Shown here: in pieces, positions 40,660 through 50,500 of the stretch
Layout of the letters: every line of letters begins with the position of its first letter
Position numbering within the stretch: the stretch's first letter is position 1
DNA from: Hyphomicrobiales bacterium
GTDB taxonomy: Bacteria; Pseudomonadota; Alphaproteobacteria; Rhizobiales; Beijerinckiaceae
Assembly (NCBI GenBank): GCA_019075905.1
Contig: JAGXAM010000013.1
Span: forward strand, 48,050 to 112,049
Length of the DNA: 64,000 bases
Reading direction: 5' to 3'
Program-made: the position numbers and the translations under genes
The notes under the pieces: model-generated
What the model was told of the DNA's origin: nothing
Databases searched by the model: none
The model's input: only the letters and a program-made list of their open reading frames with translations

Positions 40660-40983
40660 ATGACGACCTACGACAAGCGTGAGCAAGCCTTCGAAAGTGC
40701 CTTTGTCCATGACGAGGAACTGCGGTTTCGTGCCCACGCGCGGCGTGATCACAGCCTCGGTCTGTGGGCGGCAGCGCTGCTCGGCAAATCCGGCGAGGAT
40801 GCCGAGGACTATGCCGCAACCATCGTCGCCCTTGGTCTCGAACCTGCGCCCAACGAGGCCGTCAAGGCCCGAATCATTGCTGATTTCGTGAAACACAATG
40901 TTCACCAGTCCGTCGAACAAATCGACAGCACCATGGCTGCAATGATGAAAGACGCTGTGGAACACATAAAAATGGAACCGTGA
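40660..40983 (+). CDS. F1-ATPase inhibitor zeta subunit (DUF1476)
   Basis: A 107-residue, mostly helical protein of the alphaproteobacterial zeta family, whose N-terminal segment (MTTYDKREQAFESAFVHDEE) inserts into F1 and blocks ATP hydrolysis while allowing synthesis. The four-helix body follows (FRAHARRDHSLGLWAAALLG; DAEDYAATIVAL). AGGGGAT precedes the ATG. It stands 118 bases after the SnoaL-like gene and 103 before the acetyltransferase, so it probably has its own promoter. Confidence 0.93.
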   Translation: MTTYDKREQAFESAFVHDEELRFRAHARRDHSLGLWAAALLGKSGEDAEDYAATIVALGLEPAPNEAVKARIIADFVKHNVHQSVEQIDSTMAAMMKDAVEHIKMEP

Positions 40984-41085
40984 TGCGATCCGTCATATTG
41001 AAAAATTAAGACTTTAGGCCTATCTCCCAGGTCACAAGCAGGGAAGAGCGTTTCATCAGGGCATCGTTGAGGAGAATTTCTGACG

Positions 41086-41688
41086 ATGCAACATTCATTT
41101 GTCAACGGCGGTTGGATCCGTCGCATTTATCCAAGTGACCGGGCGGCCTTTGCCGCGCATCTCATTCGTCTTGATCATGAAAGCCGCCATGACCGCTTCG
41201 CCATGGCCGTTTCCGACGATTATATCGAGCGCTATGTGACCGGCTTTTTTGATGCGCCCGGCGATATTGCCTATGGCTGGTTCGTCGACGGCGTGTTGCG
41301 CGGCGCTGGTGAATTGCGTCAGGCGCATAGTCCGTCAGCCGACGCCGAACGCGTCGCCGAAGGCGCCTTCAGCGTGGAAAAGGAATTTCGTCGCGGTGGC
41401 GTCGGTGAGGCGCTGATGGCCCGCATCGTGCGGGCAGCGCGCAACCGCCGTGATTCGGTGCTCTGTCTGCTGTGCCTCGCGGAGAACCGGTCAATGCAGG
41501 GTCTGGCAAAGAAGTTTTCTGCCGACCTGACCTTCGAGCGTGACCAGATCACCGGGCGCCTGCTGGCGCGCCATGTCACCGCCGCCTCGCTCTGGCAGGA
41601 ATGGGCCGATGACATGCGCGGCCTCGTGGGCACGCTGGTCAGCGCGCACCACCACGCCGAGCCCGTGGCACCAAAGCCTGCCGGATAA
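41086..41688 (+). CDS. GNAT-family acetyltransferase
   Basis: A 200-residue protein with a GNAT domain: ARIRRIYPSD-like start (WIRRIYPSDRAAFAAHL), acetyl-CoA loop RRGGVGEALMARIVRAARNR, and NRSMQGLAKKFSADLTFE, the pattern of small-molecule or protein N-acetyltransferases. GAGGAGA precedes the ATG at a suitable distance. Substrate unknown. It converges on the secreted hydrolase, with a 69-base gap containing a possible hairpin. Confidence 0.88.
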   Translation: MQHSFVNGGWIRRIYPSDRAAFAAHLIRLDHESRHDRFAMAVSDDYIERYVTGFFDAPGDIAYGWFVDGVLRGAGELRQAHSPSADAERVAEGAFSVEKEFRRGGVGEALMARIVRAARNRRDSVLCLLCLAENRSMQGLAKKFSADLTFERDQITGRLLARHVTAASLWQEWADDMRGLVGTLVSAHHHAEPVAPKPAG

Positions 41689-41712
41689 TCACACCATCAC
41701 CCTGACGGTGAA

Positions 41713-41731
41713 GGGGCACCTTCAGCGCCCC
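41713..41731. terminator. Possible hairpin between convergent genes
   Basis: GGGGC (41713-41717) pairs with GCCCC (41727-41731) around a 9-base loop, between the convergent GNAT and hydrolase stops. There is no U-run, so the call is weak. Confidence 0.3.
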
Positions 41732-41757
41732 GGCCTCGCTGCGCGGGCGCGGAAAGT

Positions 41758-42465
41758 TCAGCGGGCAAACCCGGCGACGAGTGACACGACACGTGAATCG
41801 AGGCCATTGAAGCCATGATAGGCCCGCGCGCCGCAAGCGCGGCCTTGTGAAATGCCGCCGTCGAGCCAGACGGCATGCGCGCGGCCCGCTGACCATTTGA
41901 CAAAAGGCCCGACACCGGCAGGTGCCGTGAGCCGGCACGCATCCTTGCGGTTTTCGATGACCAGCGTCCGTGGCAGGGCGCCAGGTGACCCCAGAATGCG
42001 CATGACATTGTCAGGATCGCCGGACTGGTCGCTGAGAAAGCCGGACGTCAGCACCAGCTTGTCGGGCCGCGCTCCGGCGGCAATTCCACGCGCCGCACGC
42101 TGCGTGCCGCGGCTGGTGCCAACAATGGTCACGGGCCGGCGGATCTTCGCCATATAGGCGACGGCGGCGGCAAGATTGACGCCATTATTCGGCACCAGCA
42201 CCGCAAAGCCGAGACGCGCATAGGCGGCGCGGGTGCGAACCAGCTGGTTGCCGCCACCGCGCCCGATCGATCCATCGGCGCCAATGGCAATATATCCGTT
42301 GCCGCCGGTCATCAGGATCACGCTGGCGCGTGGCCTCGGCGGCGTCAGCAGGGCCGCCTGCGCGCCGCCAACATTCACCGATGCTTGCGAGATCGAGGCC
42401 GCATGGGCCGGCAAAATTGCAAAAAACGTCATGGCGGCAAAAAAGCCCCTGGCAAAGCGTCGCAT
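41758..42465 (-). CDS. Secreted alpha/beta-hydrolase-like protein
   Basis: A 235-residue exported protein with signal peptide FARGFFAAMTFFAILPAHA. The mature part has an alpha/beta-hydrolase outline: strand-turn VILMTGGNGYIAIG, nucleophile elbow VGTSRGTQRAARG with Ser, and late acid and His candidates in VIENRKDACR and GGISQGRACGARAYHGF. The substrate is unknown; it could be a periplasmic esterase. It is on the same strand as recQ, 87 bases downstream. Confidence 0.8.
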   Translation of the reverse strand: MRRFARGFFAAMTFFAILPAHAASISQASVNVGGAQAALLTPPRPRASVILMTGGNGYIAIGADGSIGRGGGNQLVRTRAAYARLGFAVLVPNNGVNLAAAVAYMAKIRRPVTIVGTSRGTQRAARGIAAGARPDKLVLTSGFLSDQSGDPDNVMRILGSPGALPRTLVIENRKDACRLTAPAGVGPFVKWSAGRAHAVWLDGGISQGRACGARAYHGFNGLDSRVVSLVAGFAR

Positions 42466-42551
42466 GTTCTCCTACCGTCTCAAAGCCCAGCTCCGGCACG
42501 ATAATGGCTTTGTCTGTGCCAGACAACGGCGCGCGCCCGACCCCGCCGCGC

Positions 42552-44417
42552 CTATGACGCCAGGGCCTGCTTGATCACCGCCAGAAAATCCGCCGCATAT
42601 TGCGCGCATTTGGCGGCACCGACGCCATGCACCTGCGCGAACTCGGCCTTGCTGCGCGGCGAGCGCACCGCCATGTCGATCAGGGTTCGATCATGAAAGA
42701 TCACAAAGGCCGGTACCCTCTGGGCGCGCGCCAGTTCCGCGCGTCGCGACTTCAGCGCATTGAGCAAGGCAGTCTGGCGCACGCTCAGGCGCTGGCCATC
42801 ACTGGCAATGTCGACGGCGGCTTGCACCGGCGAGGCTTCGTCGCCCTCCTCCATGGATGGTCCGCGCCGCCTGAGCTTGCCCTGCAGTGCCGTGCTGCGA
42901 ATCTGCACATTCATCTCGCCCCTGAGCACGGCCCAGCCCGGTTCGCTCAACACCAGGCGATCGCGGTCGTCGGCATCATGGCGCACCAGCCCGGCCGCCT
43001 GGATTTGGGTGAAAACACTGCGCCATTCCTCCTCGCTGAGATCGCGCCCAACGCCAAAGGTCGGCAGCAGGTCATGGCCGTGGCGTGTCATGGCCTCGCT
43101 CGTCTGGCCTTTAAGCAGCTTTGTGAGATGCGGCGGCGAAAACCGGCCCTGCGTGCGGACAATCGCCGACATAGCCTTGCGGGCCATGAGGCTGCCATCA
43201 ACCAGCGTAAAGGCCCCGGCGCAGACATCGCAATTGCCGCAAGGTTCGGCGGATTCGCCAAAAGCGGCCAGCAGGGTCTGGCGCCGGCAGCGCGGCGTTT
43301 CGCACAGCGCGATCAGGGCATCGAGCTTGCGGTGGTCGATGCGTTTGCGCGCCTCATCGCTGTCGGCTTCGGCAATCTGGCGGCGACGCAATTGCATGTC
43401 GCCCGGCGAATACAGCGTCAGCGTATCGGCCGGCAGGCCATCGCGACCGGCTCGGCCGATTTCCTGATAATAGGCCTCGATGCTGGAAGGCAGGTTGGCG
43501 TGCAGCACAAAGCGCACGTCGGGCTTGTCGATGCCCATGCCAAAGGCCACCGTCGCCACCATGACGACGCCATCCTCGCGCAGGAAACTGTCCTGATGCG
43601 CACTGCGCAGGTCCTTGTCCATGCCGGCATGATAGGGCAGGGCCTGATAGCCGGCCGCGCCAATATCCGCTGCCAGATCATCAACGCCGCGCCGCGAGGC
43701 GGCATAGACGATGCCGCTCTGGCCCTTGTGCCGGGCAAGGCGCGCCAGAAGCTGCGCGTTGCCGGCGCGCCGCTGCGCCATGGCGAGGCGCAGATTGGGC
43801 CGGTCGAACGAGTGCAGGAAACTCCGGTGCCCGTCGCTGAGCAGCAGCCGCGCAATATCGTTGCGGGTCGGTGCATCGGCGGTGGCGGTCACGGCCAAAG
43901 TCTGCCTGATGCCGCAGGCCGCGCGCAAATCCGGCAAACTGCGGTATTCCGGGCGAAAATCATGCCCCCATTGCGAGACGCAATGGGCTTCATCAATCGC
44001 CATCAGCCACGCCCCGGCCTCCCGCAGCAGATTTTGCGTGTCGGGGCGCACTAGCCGCTCGGGCGCGACATAGACAAGCTTCACGGCCCTGGCGCGCAGG
44101 GCGGTGCTGATCTGCTTGTCCTCGGCCGGGGAATTGAGCGAGTTCAAGGCCGCAGCCGCCACGCCATTGGCGCGCAGCTGGCTCACCTGATCACGCATCA
44201 GCGCAATCAGCGGCGAAATCACCACGGTCAGGCCCGGCGCCAGCAAGGCAGGGATCTGGAAGCACAAGGATTTGCCCGCCCCGGTCGGCATAACCGCGAG
44301 CACATCATCACCCGCCATCACCGCGTCGATGATTTCGGCCTGGCCGGGGCGAAACGCCTCGTAGCCGAACACCTCGCGCAGCAGGCGGACGGCATTGCCC
44401 GCGTGGCTAGGTGGCAT
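42552..44417 (-). CDS. recQ: ATP-dependent DNA helicase RecQ
   Basis: A 621-residue 3'-5' helicase for recombination and fork repair. Walker A is MPTGAGKSLCFQIPAL, the DEAH box is AIDEAHCVSQWGHDFRPEY, and motif VI is QEIGRAGRDG. The RecQ-Ct zinc site (CETPRCRRQTLLAAFGE, CGNCDVC) and a C-terminal HRDC domain (RRAELARAQRVPAFVIFHD) are complete. The ATG at 44417, behind GAGGC, overlaps the 3' end of the ABC ATPase gene and is preferred to a TTG six bases upstream. Confidence 0.96.
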   Translation of the reverse strand: MPPSHAGNAVRLLREVFGYEAFRPGQAEIIDAVMAGDDVLAVMPTGAGKSLCFQIPALLAPGLTVVISPLIALMRDQVSQLRANGVAAAALNSLNSPAEDKQISTALRARAVKLVYVAPERLVRPDTQNLLREAGAWLMAIDEAHCVSQWGHDFRPEYRSLPDLRAACGIRQTLAVTATADAPTRNDIARLLLSDGHRSFLHSFDRPNLRLAMAQRRAGNAQLLARLARHKGQSGIVYAASRRGVDDLAADIGAAGYQALPYHAGMDKDLRSAHQDSFLREDGVVMVATVAFGMGIDKPDVRFVLHANLPSSIEAYYQEIGRAGRDGLPADTLTLYSPGDMQLRRRQIAEADSDEARKRIDHRKLDALIALCETPRCRRQTLLAAFGESAEPCGNCDVCAGAFTLVDGSLMARKAMSAIVRTQGRFSPPHLTKLLKGQTSEAMTRHGHDLLPTFGVGRDLSEEEWRSVFTQIQAAGLVRHDADDRDRLVLSEPGWAVLRGEMNVQIRSTALQGKLRRRGPSMEEGDEASPVQAAVDIASDGQRLSVRQTALLNALKSRRAELARAQRVPAFVIFHDRTLIDMAVRSPRSKAEFAQVHGVGAAKCAQYAADFLAVIKQALAS

Positions 44418-45123
44418 GGCCAAGCCTCGCGATGCGTCGGATCAAATCTTCACGCAGCCCGGCCCGACTCATGGCGCCGTGCTGCAGCGCGACGTCTTCG
44501 GCCAGCGTCGCTGGCTGGCCAGACAGCAGCAACACCCGGCTGCACAGCTCCACCGCCTCGTCGAGATCATGGGTCACCAGCAGCGTCGTCACCCCGCCGG
44601 CCGCCAGAATCCCGGCAAGTTCAGCGCGCAACCGCGTCGCCATGGCCTCATCCAGCGACACGAACGGCTCATCGAGCAGCAACAGCCCGGGGTTCACCGC
44701 AAAGGCCCGCATCAGCGCCACACGCCGCGCCAGCCCCAGCGACAATTGCCCGGGAAACTGCCTGCGATGCCCGGCCAGCCCCAGCGCGTCATAAAGCCGG
44801 CCCAGCGCCCCGGCATCGAGCGCCGGGTGAACCAGCGCGATATTGTCCTCAACCGTGCGCCACGGCAGCAGCGCCGGTTCCTGAAACACCATCGCCAGCC
44901 GCCCGCCCGCGCCCGGTCGCGTCACCCGGCCCTCAAAGGTCCGGTCGAGCCCGGCGATCAGCCGCATCAAGGTGGTTTTGCCACAGCCGGACGGCCCGAC
45001 CACCGCCACCCGCTCTCCCGGCTGCACCGTGAAGCGCAGGTCGCGCAACACCAGGCGCTGGCTTTTGCCCGGCGCGGCATAGGATTTGGCGGCAATGGCC
45101 ACATTCAGCGCAGGTTCAGTCAC
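44407..45123 (-). CDS. NitT/TauT-type ABC transporter ATP-binding protein
   Basis: A 238-residue ATPase: Walker A GPSGCGKTT, signature region GQLSLGLARRVALMRAFA (a variant of LSGGQ with L-G-L), and Walker B LLLLDEPFVSLDEAM. The GTG at 45123 overlaps the permease stop (GTGACTGA), indicating coupling. It belongs with the permease and binding protein upstream to the nitrate/sulfonate/taurine transporter family. The degenerate signature (SLGLA) is worth noting, as the Gly-Gly pair is lost. Confidence 0.9.
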   Translation of the reverse strand: MTEPALNVAIAAKSYAAPGKSQRLVLRDLRFTVQPGERVAVVGPSGCGKTTLMRLIAGLDRTFEGRVTRPGAGGRLAMVFQEPALLPWRTVEDNIALVHPALDAGALGRLYDALGLAGHRRQFPGQLSLGLARRVALMRAFAVNPGLLLLDEPFVSLDEAMATRLRAELAGILAAGGVTTLLVTHDLDEAVELCSRVLLLSGQPATLAEDVALQHGAMSRAGLREDLIRRIARLGHAT

Positions 45124-45853
45124 GCGGCACCCGCCAGCGCGCCGCATGCGCCTCGAACGGGCGCACTATGAAGCTCTCGATCACCAGCATCACCGCCACA
45201 AAGGCGAGGCCATAGGCGAGAATCCGCGCCACATCAAACAGCTGAAACGCGGTGCCAAGCTCAAAGCCAATGCCGTTGGGGCGCCCGAGCAATTCCACCA
45301 CCAGCACGATTTTCCACACCAGCGACAGGCCCGAGCGGGTCGCCGCCGCAAAATAGGGCGCGAGCTGCGGCAGCACCACATGGCGCTGGCGCTCCCAGGG
45401 GCTCAGGTCGAAGACGGCGGCCATATCATCGAGGCTTCGATCCAGCGCCCTTGCTCCCTCGCGCAGCGTCACCGCAGCATTGGGCAGCTTGTTCAGGGCC
45501 ACCGCGCTGATCGCCGCGGTTTCGGTCAGCCCGGCCCAGATATAGGCCAGCACGATAATGACCAGTGCCGGCAGGTTGAGCAATACCACGACCCACGGAT
45601 CAGCCACGCGGTCGAAAGCCGCATGGCGGCCCATGGCAATGCCCAGCGCCGAGCCCAGCACCATGGCAATGCTGAAGGCGACCGCCACCCTGAAGAGAGT
45701 GATCAGCATCTGGCGTGGCAATTCGCCCGTCAGGGTGTCGTGGAGCATCAGCCGCCCCACCACCAGAGGCGAGGGCAACATTTGCGGCCCGGCAAAATGC
45801 GCGCCGATAGCCCAGATGGCGACCAGCGCCGCCAGCGATCCGAGCCGCAGCAT
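45116..45853 (-). CDS. NitT/TauT-type ABC transporter permease
   Basis: A 245-residue inner-membrane permease with about six helices. The EAA loop is visible as NAAVTLREGARALDRSLDDMA, followed by the helix KIVLVVELLGRPNGIG. It lies seven bases downstream of the binding-protein gene and overlaps the ATPase gene, forming a three-gene import operon. Substrate could be a sulfonate, nitrate, pyrimidine precursor or other small organic anion. Confidence 0.91.
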   Translation of the reverse strand: MLRLGSLAALVAIWAIGAHFAGPQMLPSPLVVGRLMLHDTLTGELPRQMLITLFRVAVAFSIAMVLGSALGIAMGRHAAFDRVADPWVVVLLNLPALVIIVLAYIWAGLTETAAISAVALNKLPNAAVTLREGARALDRSLDDMAAVFDLSPWERQRHVVLPQLAPYFAAATRSGLSLVWKIVLVVELLGRPNGIGFELGTAFQLFDVARILAYGLAFVAVMLVIESFIVRPFEAHAARWRVPRD

Positions 45854-45859
45854 CAGCTC

Positions 45860-46840
45860 TCAACTCCCCGGCATGCCGGTATAATAGGTGCCGGGATCAA
45901 GCGTTTTGCCGGCACCCACCAGTTTCGTCCCGCCGGTCCTGGCCAGAACATCAAACAGCGTGGCCGCATCACGCTGCTCGTCGGCGATTGGCCGGGCCGG
46001 TATTCCGGCGCTGTAATCGCGGCGGAACAGCGCCTGCGTGACGGCATCCGGCGCGCCGATATGCGGGCCCAGCGCCGCCCAGTCGGCGGGTGTAGACGCG
46101 AGAATTCCCTTGGCCTTGCGGGTCAGCGCCAGAAAGCGGTCGAGCGCCGCCTTGTGGGATTTGGCAAAGGCAGACGTGAACACATAGCCCAGCATCGCCA
46201 CTTTGCCCTTGGCACCGAGCTTGCGCTCGACATGCGCCATGGTCACCAGCGGCCGAAATCCCTTGCCCTCCAGCGCGGCGCTGAAATTCCAGAAATTCAG
46301 CGAGGCATCGGCCTCGCCCTGCAGGGTTTTCTGCTGCAGCAACGGCGGTGCGCCAAACATCAGGTTGGCTTCGTGCTTCACATCGAAGCCGCGCTTCTGG
46401 CCATAGGCCTGCAGCAGCAGCCAGCTCTTGTCGAGCGGGCCACCCGCCACCGCCAGTTTCTTGCCTTTGAGATCAGCCAGCTTCCTCATCGGCGAGCCCT
46501 TGCGCACCATCACCGCGCCGACGGCGGAAGAATAGGGATAAAACTTCAAATGACGACCGGCGGCACGCTCGCGCGACACAAACAGCCAGTCAGAGACGAT
46601 TATATCGGCAGTGCCGCCCAGGAGTGCGATTTTCTGGGCTTCGGGTGAGGCGGTGACCTGCGTCTGCAAATTTAGCCCCGCCGCCTTTGCCAGCCCGAGC
46701 TTGTTGATCACGCCCAATTCCCATTTCAGCGTGCCTGTTTGCATCACCGCCAGACGGATGGTGTCGGCCGCGCTGACAGGCGGGCTTGCCAGCGAAAACA
46801 CGGCAAGCAAACCGAGGGCGCGAAATTTGAACCTTGTCAC
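45860..46840 (-). CDS. NitT/TauT-type ABC transporter substrate-binding protein
   Basis: A 326-residue periplasmic binding protein (NMT1/SsuA-like). The signal peptide FRALGLLAVFSLASPPVSA precedes ADTIRLAVMQTGTLKWELGV. Lobe motifs include LLGGTADIIVSDWLFVSRER and LKGKKLAVAGGPLDKSWLL. The GTG start at 46840 is preceded by AAGGGGA. Relatives of this type, with the TLKWELGVI segment, are often found beside c-type cytochromes in alcohol- or C1-oxidising bacteria, and a cytochrome c gene is indeed divergent from it here; a functional link is only suggestive. Confidence 0.9.
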   Translation of the reverse strand: MTRFKFRALGLLAVFSLASPPVSAADTIRLAVMQTGTLKWELGVINKLGLAKAAGLNLQTQVTASPEAQKIALLGGTADIIVSDWLFVSRERAAGRHLKFYPYSSAVGAVMVRKGSPMRKLADLKGKKLAVAGGPLDKSWLLLQAYGQKRGFDVKHEANLMFGAPPLLQQKTLQGEADASLNFWNFSAALEGKGFRPLVTMAHVERKLGAKGKVAMLGYVFTSAFAKSHKAALDRFLALTRKAKGILASTPADWAALGPHIGAPDAVTQALFRRDYSAGIPARPIADEQRDAATLFDVLARTGGTKLVGAGKTLDPGTYYTGMPGS

Positions 46841-46994
46841 GCTTCATCCCCTTCGCGCCGCAGCCCCGTGCCGAAATCACCAGGCCTCTTGATCATGGCC
46901 CCGCAACTATCATACCTTGAAGATGCGAGAGCAAGCCCTCCTTAAGAGGGTCAGGGGCCCTGCGTTGCCCATTGCCAATATAGGAAAGAAACCG

Positions 46995-47447
46995 ATGAAG
47001 TTTGCATCTGGGTTGAGCATCGTTACCGCCGCTGGCCTTGCCATGGGACTGGCGCTGCCGGCTGCGGCCGCCGGCGATCCTGCCGCTGGCGCCAAAGTAT
47101 TCCAGAAATGCCGTGTTTGCCACCAGATCGGCCCCGGTGCGCAAAATGCCGTCGGCCCGGTGCTCAATGGTGTCGTCGGGCGCCACAGCGGCATCTATCC
47201 GGGCTATTCCTATTCGGATGCCAACAAGAAATCCGGCATTGTCTGGACGGTCGATGTCCTGCAGAAATATCTGAAGAGCCCGCAGTCGGTGGTGCATGGC
47301 ACTAAAATGATGTTCCCCGGCCTGCAGAAGCAGTCGGATATCGACAATGTCATCGCCTATCTCCAGACCTTTGATGCCAAGGGCAATCCCGTGAAACCGG
47401 GTGCTGCGCCCGCCGCTGCCGCTCCGGCCGCGCCTGCTGCAAAATAA
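46995..47447 (+). CDS. Class I cytochrome c (cytochrome c2-like)
   Basis: A 150-residue periplasmic haem protein. A signal peptide (MKFASGLSIVTAAGLAMGLALPAAAA) precedes the mature domain; haem attaches at CRVCH (residues 39-43), and the axial Met is in GTKMMFPGL. It resembles cytochrome c2/c-550 that shuttles electrons to terminal oxidases. The C-terminus is an Ala-Pro tail after PVKPG. ATG 46995 has AGGAAAG upstream. The neighbour upstream is the divergent NitT-type transporter. Confidence 0.94.
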   Translation: MKFASGLSIVTAAGLAMGLALPAAAAGDPAAGAKVFQKCRVCHQIGPGAQNAVGPVLNGVVGRHSGIYPGYSYSDANKKSGIVWTVDVLQKYLKSPQSVVHGTKMMFPGLQKQSDIDNVIAYLQTFDAKGNPVKPGAAPAAAAPAAPAAK

Positions 47448-47594
47448 AGCTCTTGCCGGGCCGCGCCCTGCGCTCAGTTTTCAGGCCATGTGACCGCCGC
47501 ACCAGGGGTTCTCAACAGCGCCATGTTGCGGCGTGCTTGATTTTCCCGCCATCAGCCTGTCCAGTGGGTGCAGGATGTGGATTGCGGAGGCCCG

Positions 47595-50500
47595 ATGAAG
47601 TTTCGCAAACTGCGACTGGCGGGGTTCAAATCATTTGTCGAGGCGACAGAATTCCTGATCGAGCCGGGTTTGACCGGCGTGGTCGGGCCGAATGGTTGTG
47701 GCAAATCCAATCTGGTCGAGGCCATGCGCTGGGTGATGGGGGAGACCTCCTACAAGAACATGCGCGCCTCGGGCATGGAAGACGTGATTTTCTCCGGCTC
47801 GGGCAAGCGCCCGCCGCGCAATTTCGCCGAAGTGCTGATCACTCTCGACAATGCCGACCGCACCGCCCCGACCGCCTGGAATGATTCAGACACCATCGAG
47901 GTCACGCGGCGCATCGAGCGCGGCGACGGATCCGATTACCGCATCAACGGCCGTGAGGCCCGCGCCCGCGATGTGCAATTGCTGTTTGCCGATGCGTCAT
48001 CGGGCGCGCGTTCGCCCGCCATGGTGCGTCAGGGCCAGATTGGCGAGATCATCGCCGCCAAGCCGCAGCAGCGCCGCCGCATCATTGAAGAAGCCGCTGG
48101 CGTCGCCGGCCTGCATTCACGCCGCCACGAGGCCGAATTGCGCCTGAAGGCCGCCGAGGACAATCTCGTTCGTATCGATGACATTGTCGGGCAGCTGGGT
48201 GGCCAGATCGATGGCTTGCGGCGCCAGGCGCGCCAGGCCGAGCGCTACCGGTTGCTGGCGGCAGAATTGCGCCGTCTTGAAGCCTTGCAGCACGCCATCG
48301 CCTGGGCGACGCTGGAACAGCAACTCGCTGATTCTGCCCGTGCCGCTGGCCTCGCAACGCGCGATGTCGCCAATGCCATGGTTGCGCAGCAGGAGGCGGC
48401 GCGGCTGGCGGCGCTTGGCGCCCATGGCCTGCCGAAGTTGCGTGAGGACGAGGCTGCGACCGGAGCGGCCTTGCAGCGGCTGGTTCTGGCGCGTGAAGCG
48501 CTGGATGGCGAGGCCCGACGTCAGGAGGAGCGGCGGCTGGCGCTGGAGCAGCGGGCCCGGCAGGTTGAGGCCGATCTCGCCCGCGAGCGGGCGCTGATAG
48601 ATGATGCCTCGCGCATGGTGGCGAGGTTCGAGGCCGAGCGCATGACGCTGGAAGCCGGCAGCGCCGATGACGAGCGCTCGGTCACCATGGCGCAAAGCGG
48701 GATTGCCGCCATCGAGGCCGAGAATGCGGCGATCGAGGCAAAACTGGCGGAAGCCCAGGCTGCAAGTGCCGCCTTTGCCGCGCGGCGCGAGGCGCTGGCC
48801 GCCCGCCTTGCCGATGAAACCCGGCGGCGCACCCGCATCGAGACAGACCTCGCCGAAGCCCGCCGCGCCCGCGCTGCCATCGACGCCGAAATTGCCCGCA
48901 TGGTCGATATTGCCACGCTGGCAGCGCAAGAGCAGGCTGCAACGCAGGCCGCCAGCGCCGCGGAAGCCGCATGGTTCGAGGCCGAAAGCGCGGTGGCTGA
49001 AGCCAGGCGCCTTGAGGGCGAGCTTCGCGGGCCGGCCGAGGCGATGGAGCGGCGCAAGCAGGCGCTGGAAACCGAAATCCGCACCCTGGAAAAACTACTG
49101 GCACCGACACAGGCCGAAGCCTTCGCCAAGGTTATCGACCAGATCAGCGCCAGGCCGGGCTATGAAGCGGCGCTGGCTGCCGCCCTCGGCGATGATCTTG
49201 AAGCCTCGCTGTCGCCGCAAGCCGCGCTGCACTGGGCGGTGACATCCGGCGCATCTGACCCCGACCTGCCGCCCGGCGCGCAGGCGCTCTCGGCCTTTGT
49301 CGAGGCGCCGGAGGCGTTGCACCGCCGTCTGGCGCAAATCGGCGTCGCAACGCCGCAAGCCGCATCGGCGCTGGTGGCGGCGCTGAAGCCCGGGCAGCGT
49401 CTGGTGTCTGCCGCCGGCGATCTCTGGCGCTGGGATGGCCTGACGCGGACGGCGGCGGCTCCTGGCGCGGCGGCGCGGCGGCTAGGCGAAATGAACCGGC
49501 TGGCGGCGCTTCGTCTTGAGTTCAGGGCGTGCGAAAGCGAGGCGACCAGCCTTCGTGCGCAATGGCAGGCCGCCAGCGCTGCCGCGACCAAGGCCGTCAA
49601 CCATGAAATGCAGTGCCGCAATGCAGAGCGCGCCGCGCTGAAAGCGGCGGAAGCCGCGCGCAACGGGCTGGCTGATGCAGAACGCCGTCTCGGCGCGCAC
49701 CGCAACCGCGCAGCCGCGCTCATGGCCTCGCTGCAGCAGCTCGAACGCGATTTCAGCGAGATCGATGCCGCCTGCGCTGCCGCCCAAGCGACTATGGCCG
49801 AGGTAGCGCCGACAGCGCCCGAGGCCCAGCGCACCGCGACCGTGCTGGCGCAGGCAGGCGATCTTGCCAGCGCCAGCCGCCGCAAGCTGGGTGAGGCGCA
49901 GGCAAGGCTCATTCAGGCCCGCCGCGTCAAGGATGGCCGGGCGGCGCGTCTGGTTGCGCTGGCGCGCGATCTCGCCGATTGGCAAAAGCGGCAGGGCTCA
50001 GCTGCCCAGCGCAGCAGCGATATGGTCAACCGCGCTGCCCGCCTCGCCCAAGAGCATGAAGAGCTTGCACAGGCACCGGCAACCTTGCTGATGCGCCGCC
50101 GGGCGCTGATGAACGAGATCGATGCCGCCGAGGGGCTGCGCCAGAAAGCCGGCGATGCCCGCGTGGCCGCCGAAATCGCCCAGGCACGGCTCGATGCCGC
50201 CGCCCGTGAAGCGCAGGAGCGCCTTGCCACCGCGCGCGAGGCGGCAGCGCGCGAAACCGCAGGCCATGACGCCGACACGCAGCGCCGCACCGAACTCGCC
50301 GCCACCATAAGGGCGGCGCTGGATTGTGATCCCCAGGACCTGCGCGCTCTTGCCGGCTTGAAGCCGGGGGCGCCCCTGCCGGCGTCCGCGACGGTGACAG
50401 ACAAGCTGCAAGCCCTGCGCGAGGATCGCGAGCGGCTGGGCGTTGTCAATCTGCGGGCAGAAGTCGAGCTTGGCGAACTCGAAGCAACCCGCACCGCCCT

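Noticed and set aside
42600..44054. 484-codon plus-strand frame opposite recQ
   Set aside because: Pure shadow of recQ, whose helicase motifs fix the minus strand as coding.
46968..46995. Upstream extension of the cytochrome c frame to 46917
   Set aside because: The added residues break the signal peptide; ATG 46995 has a proper ribosome site and gives a clean leader.
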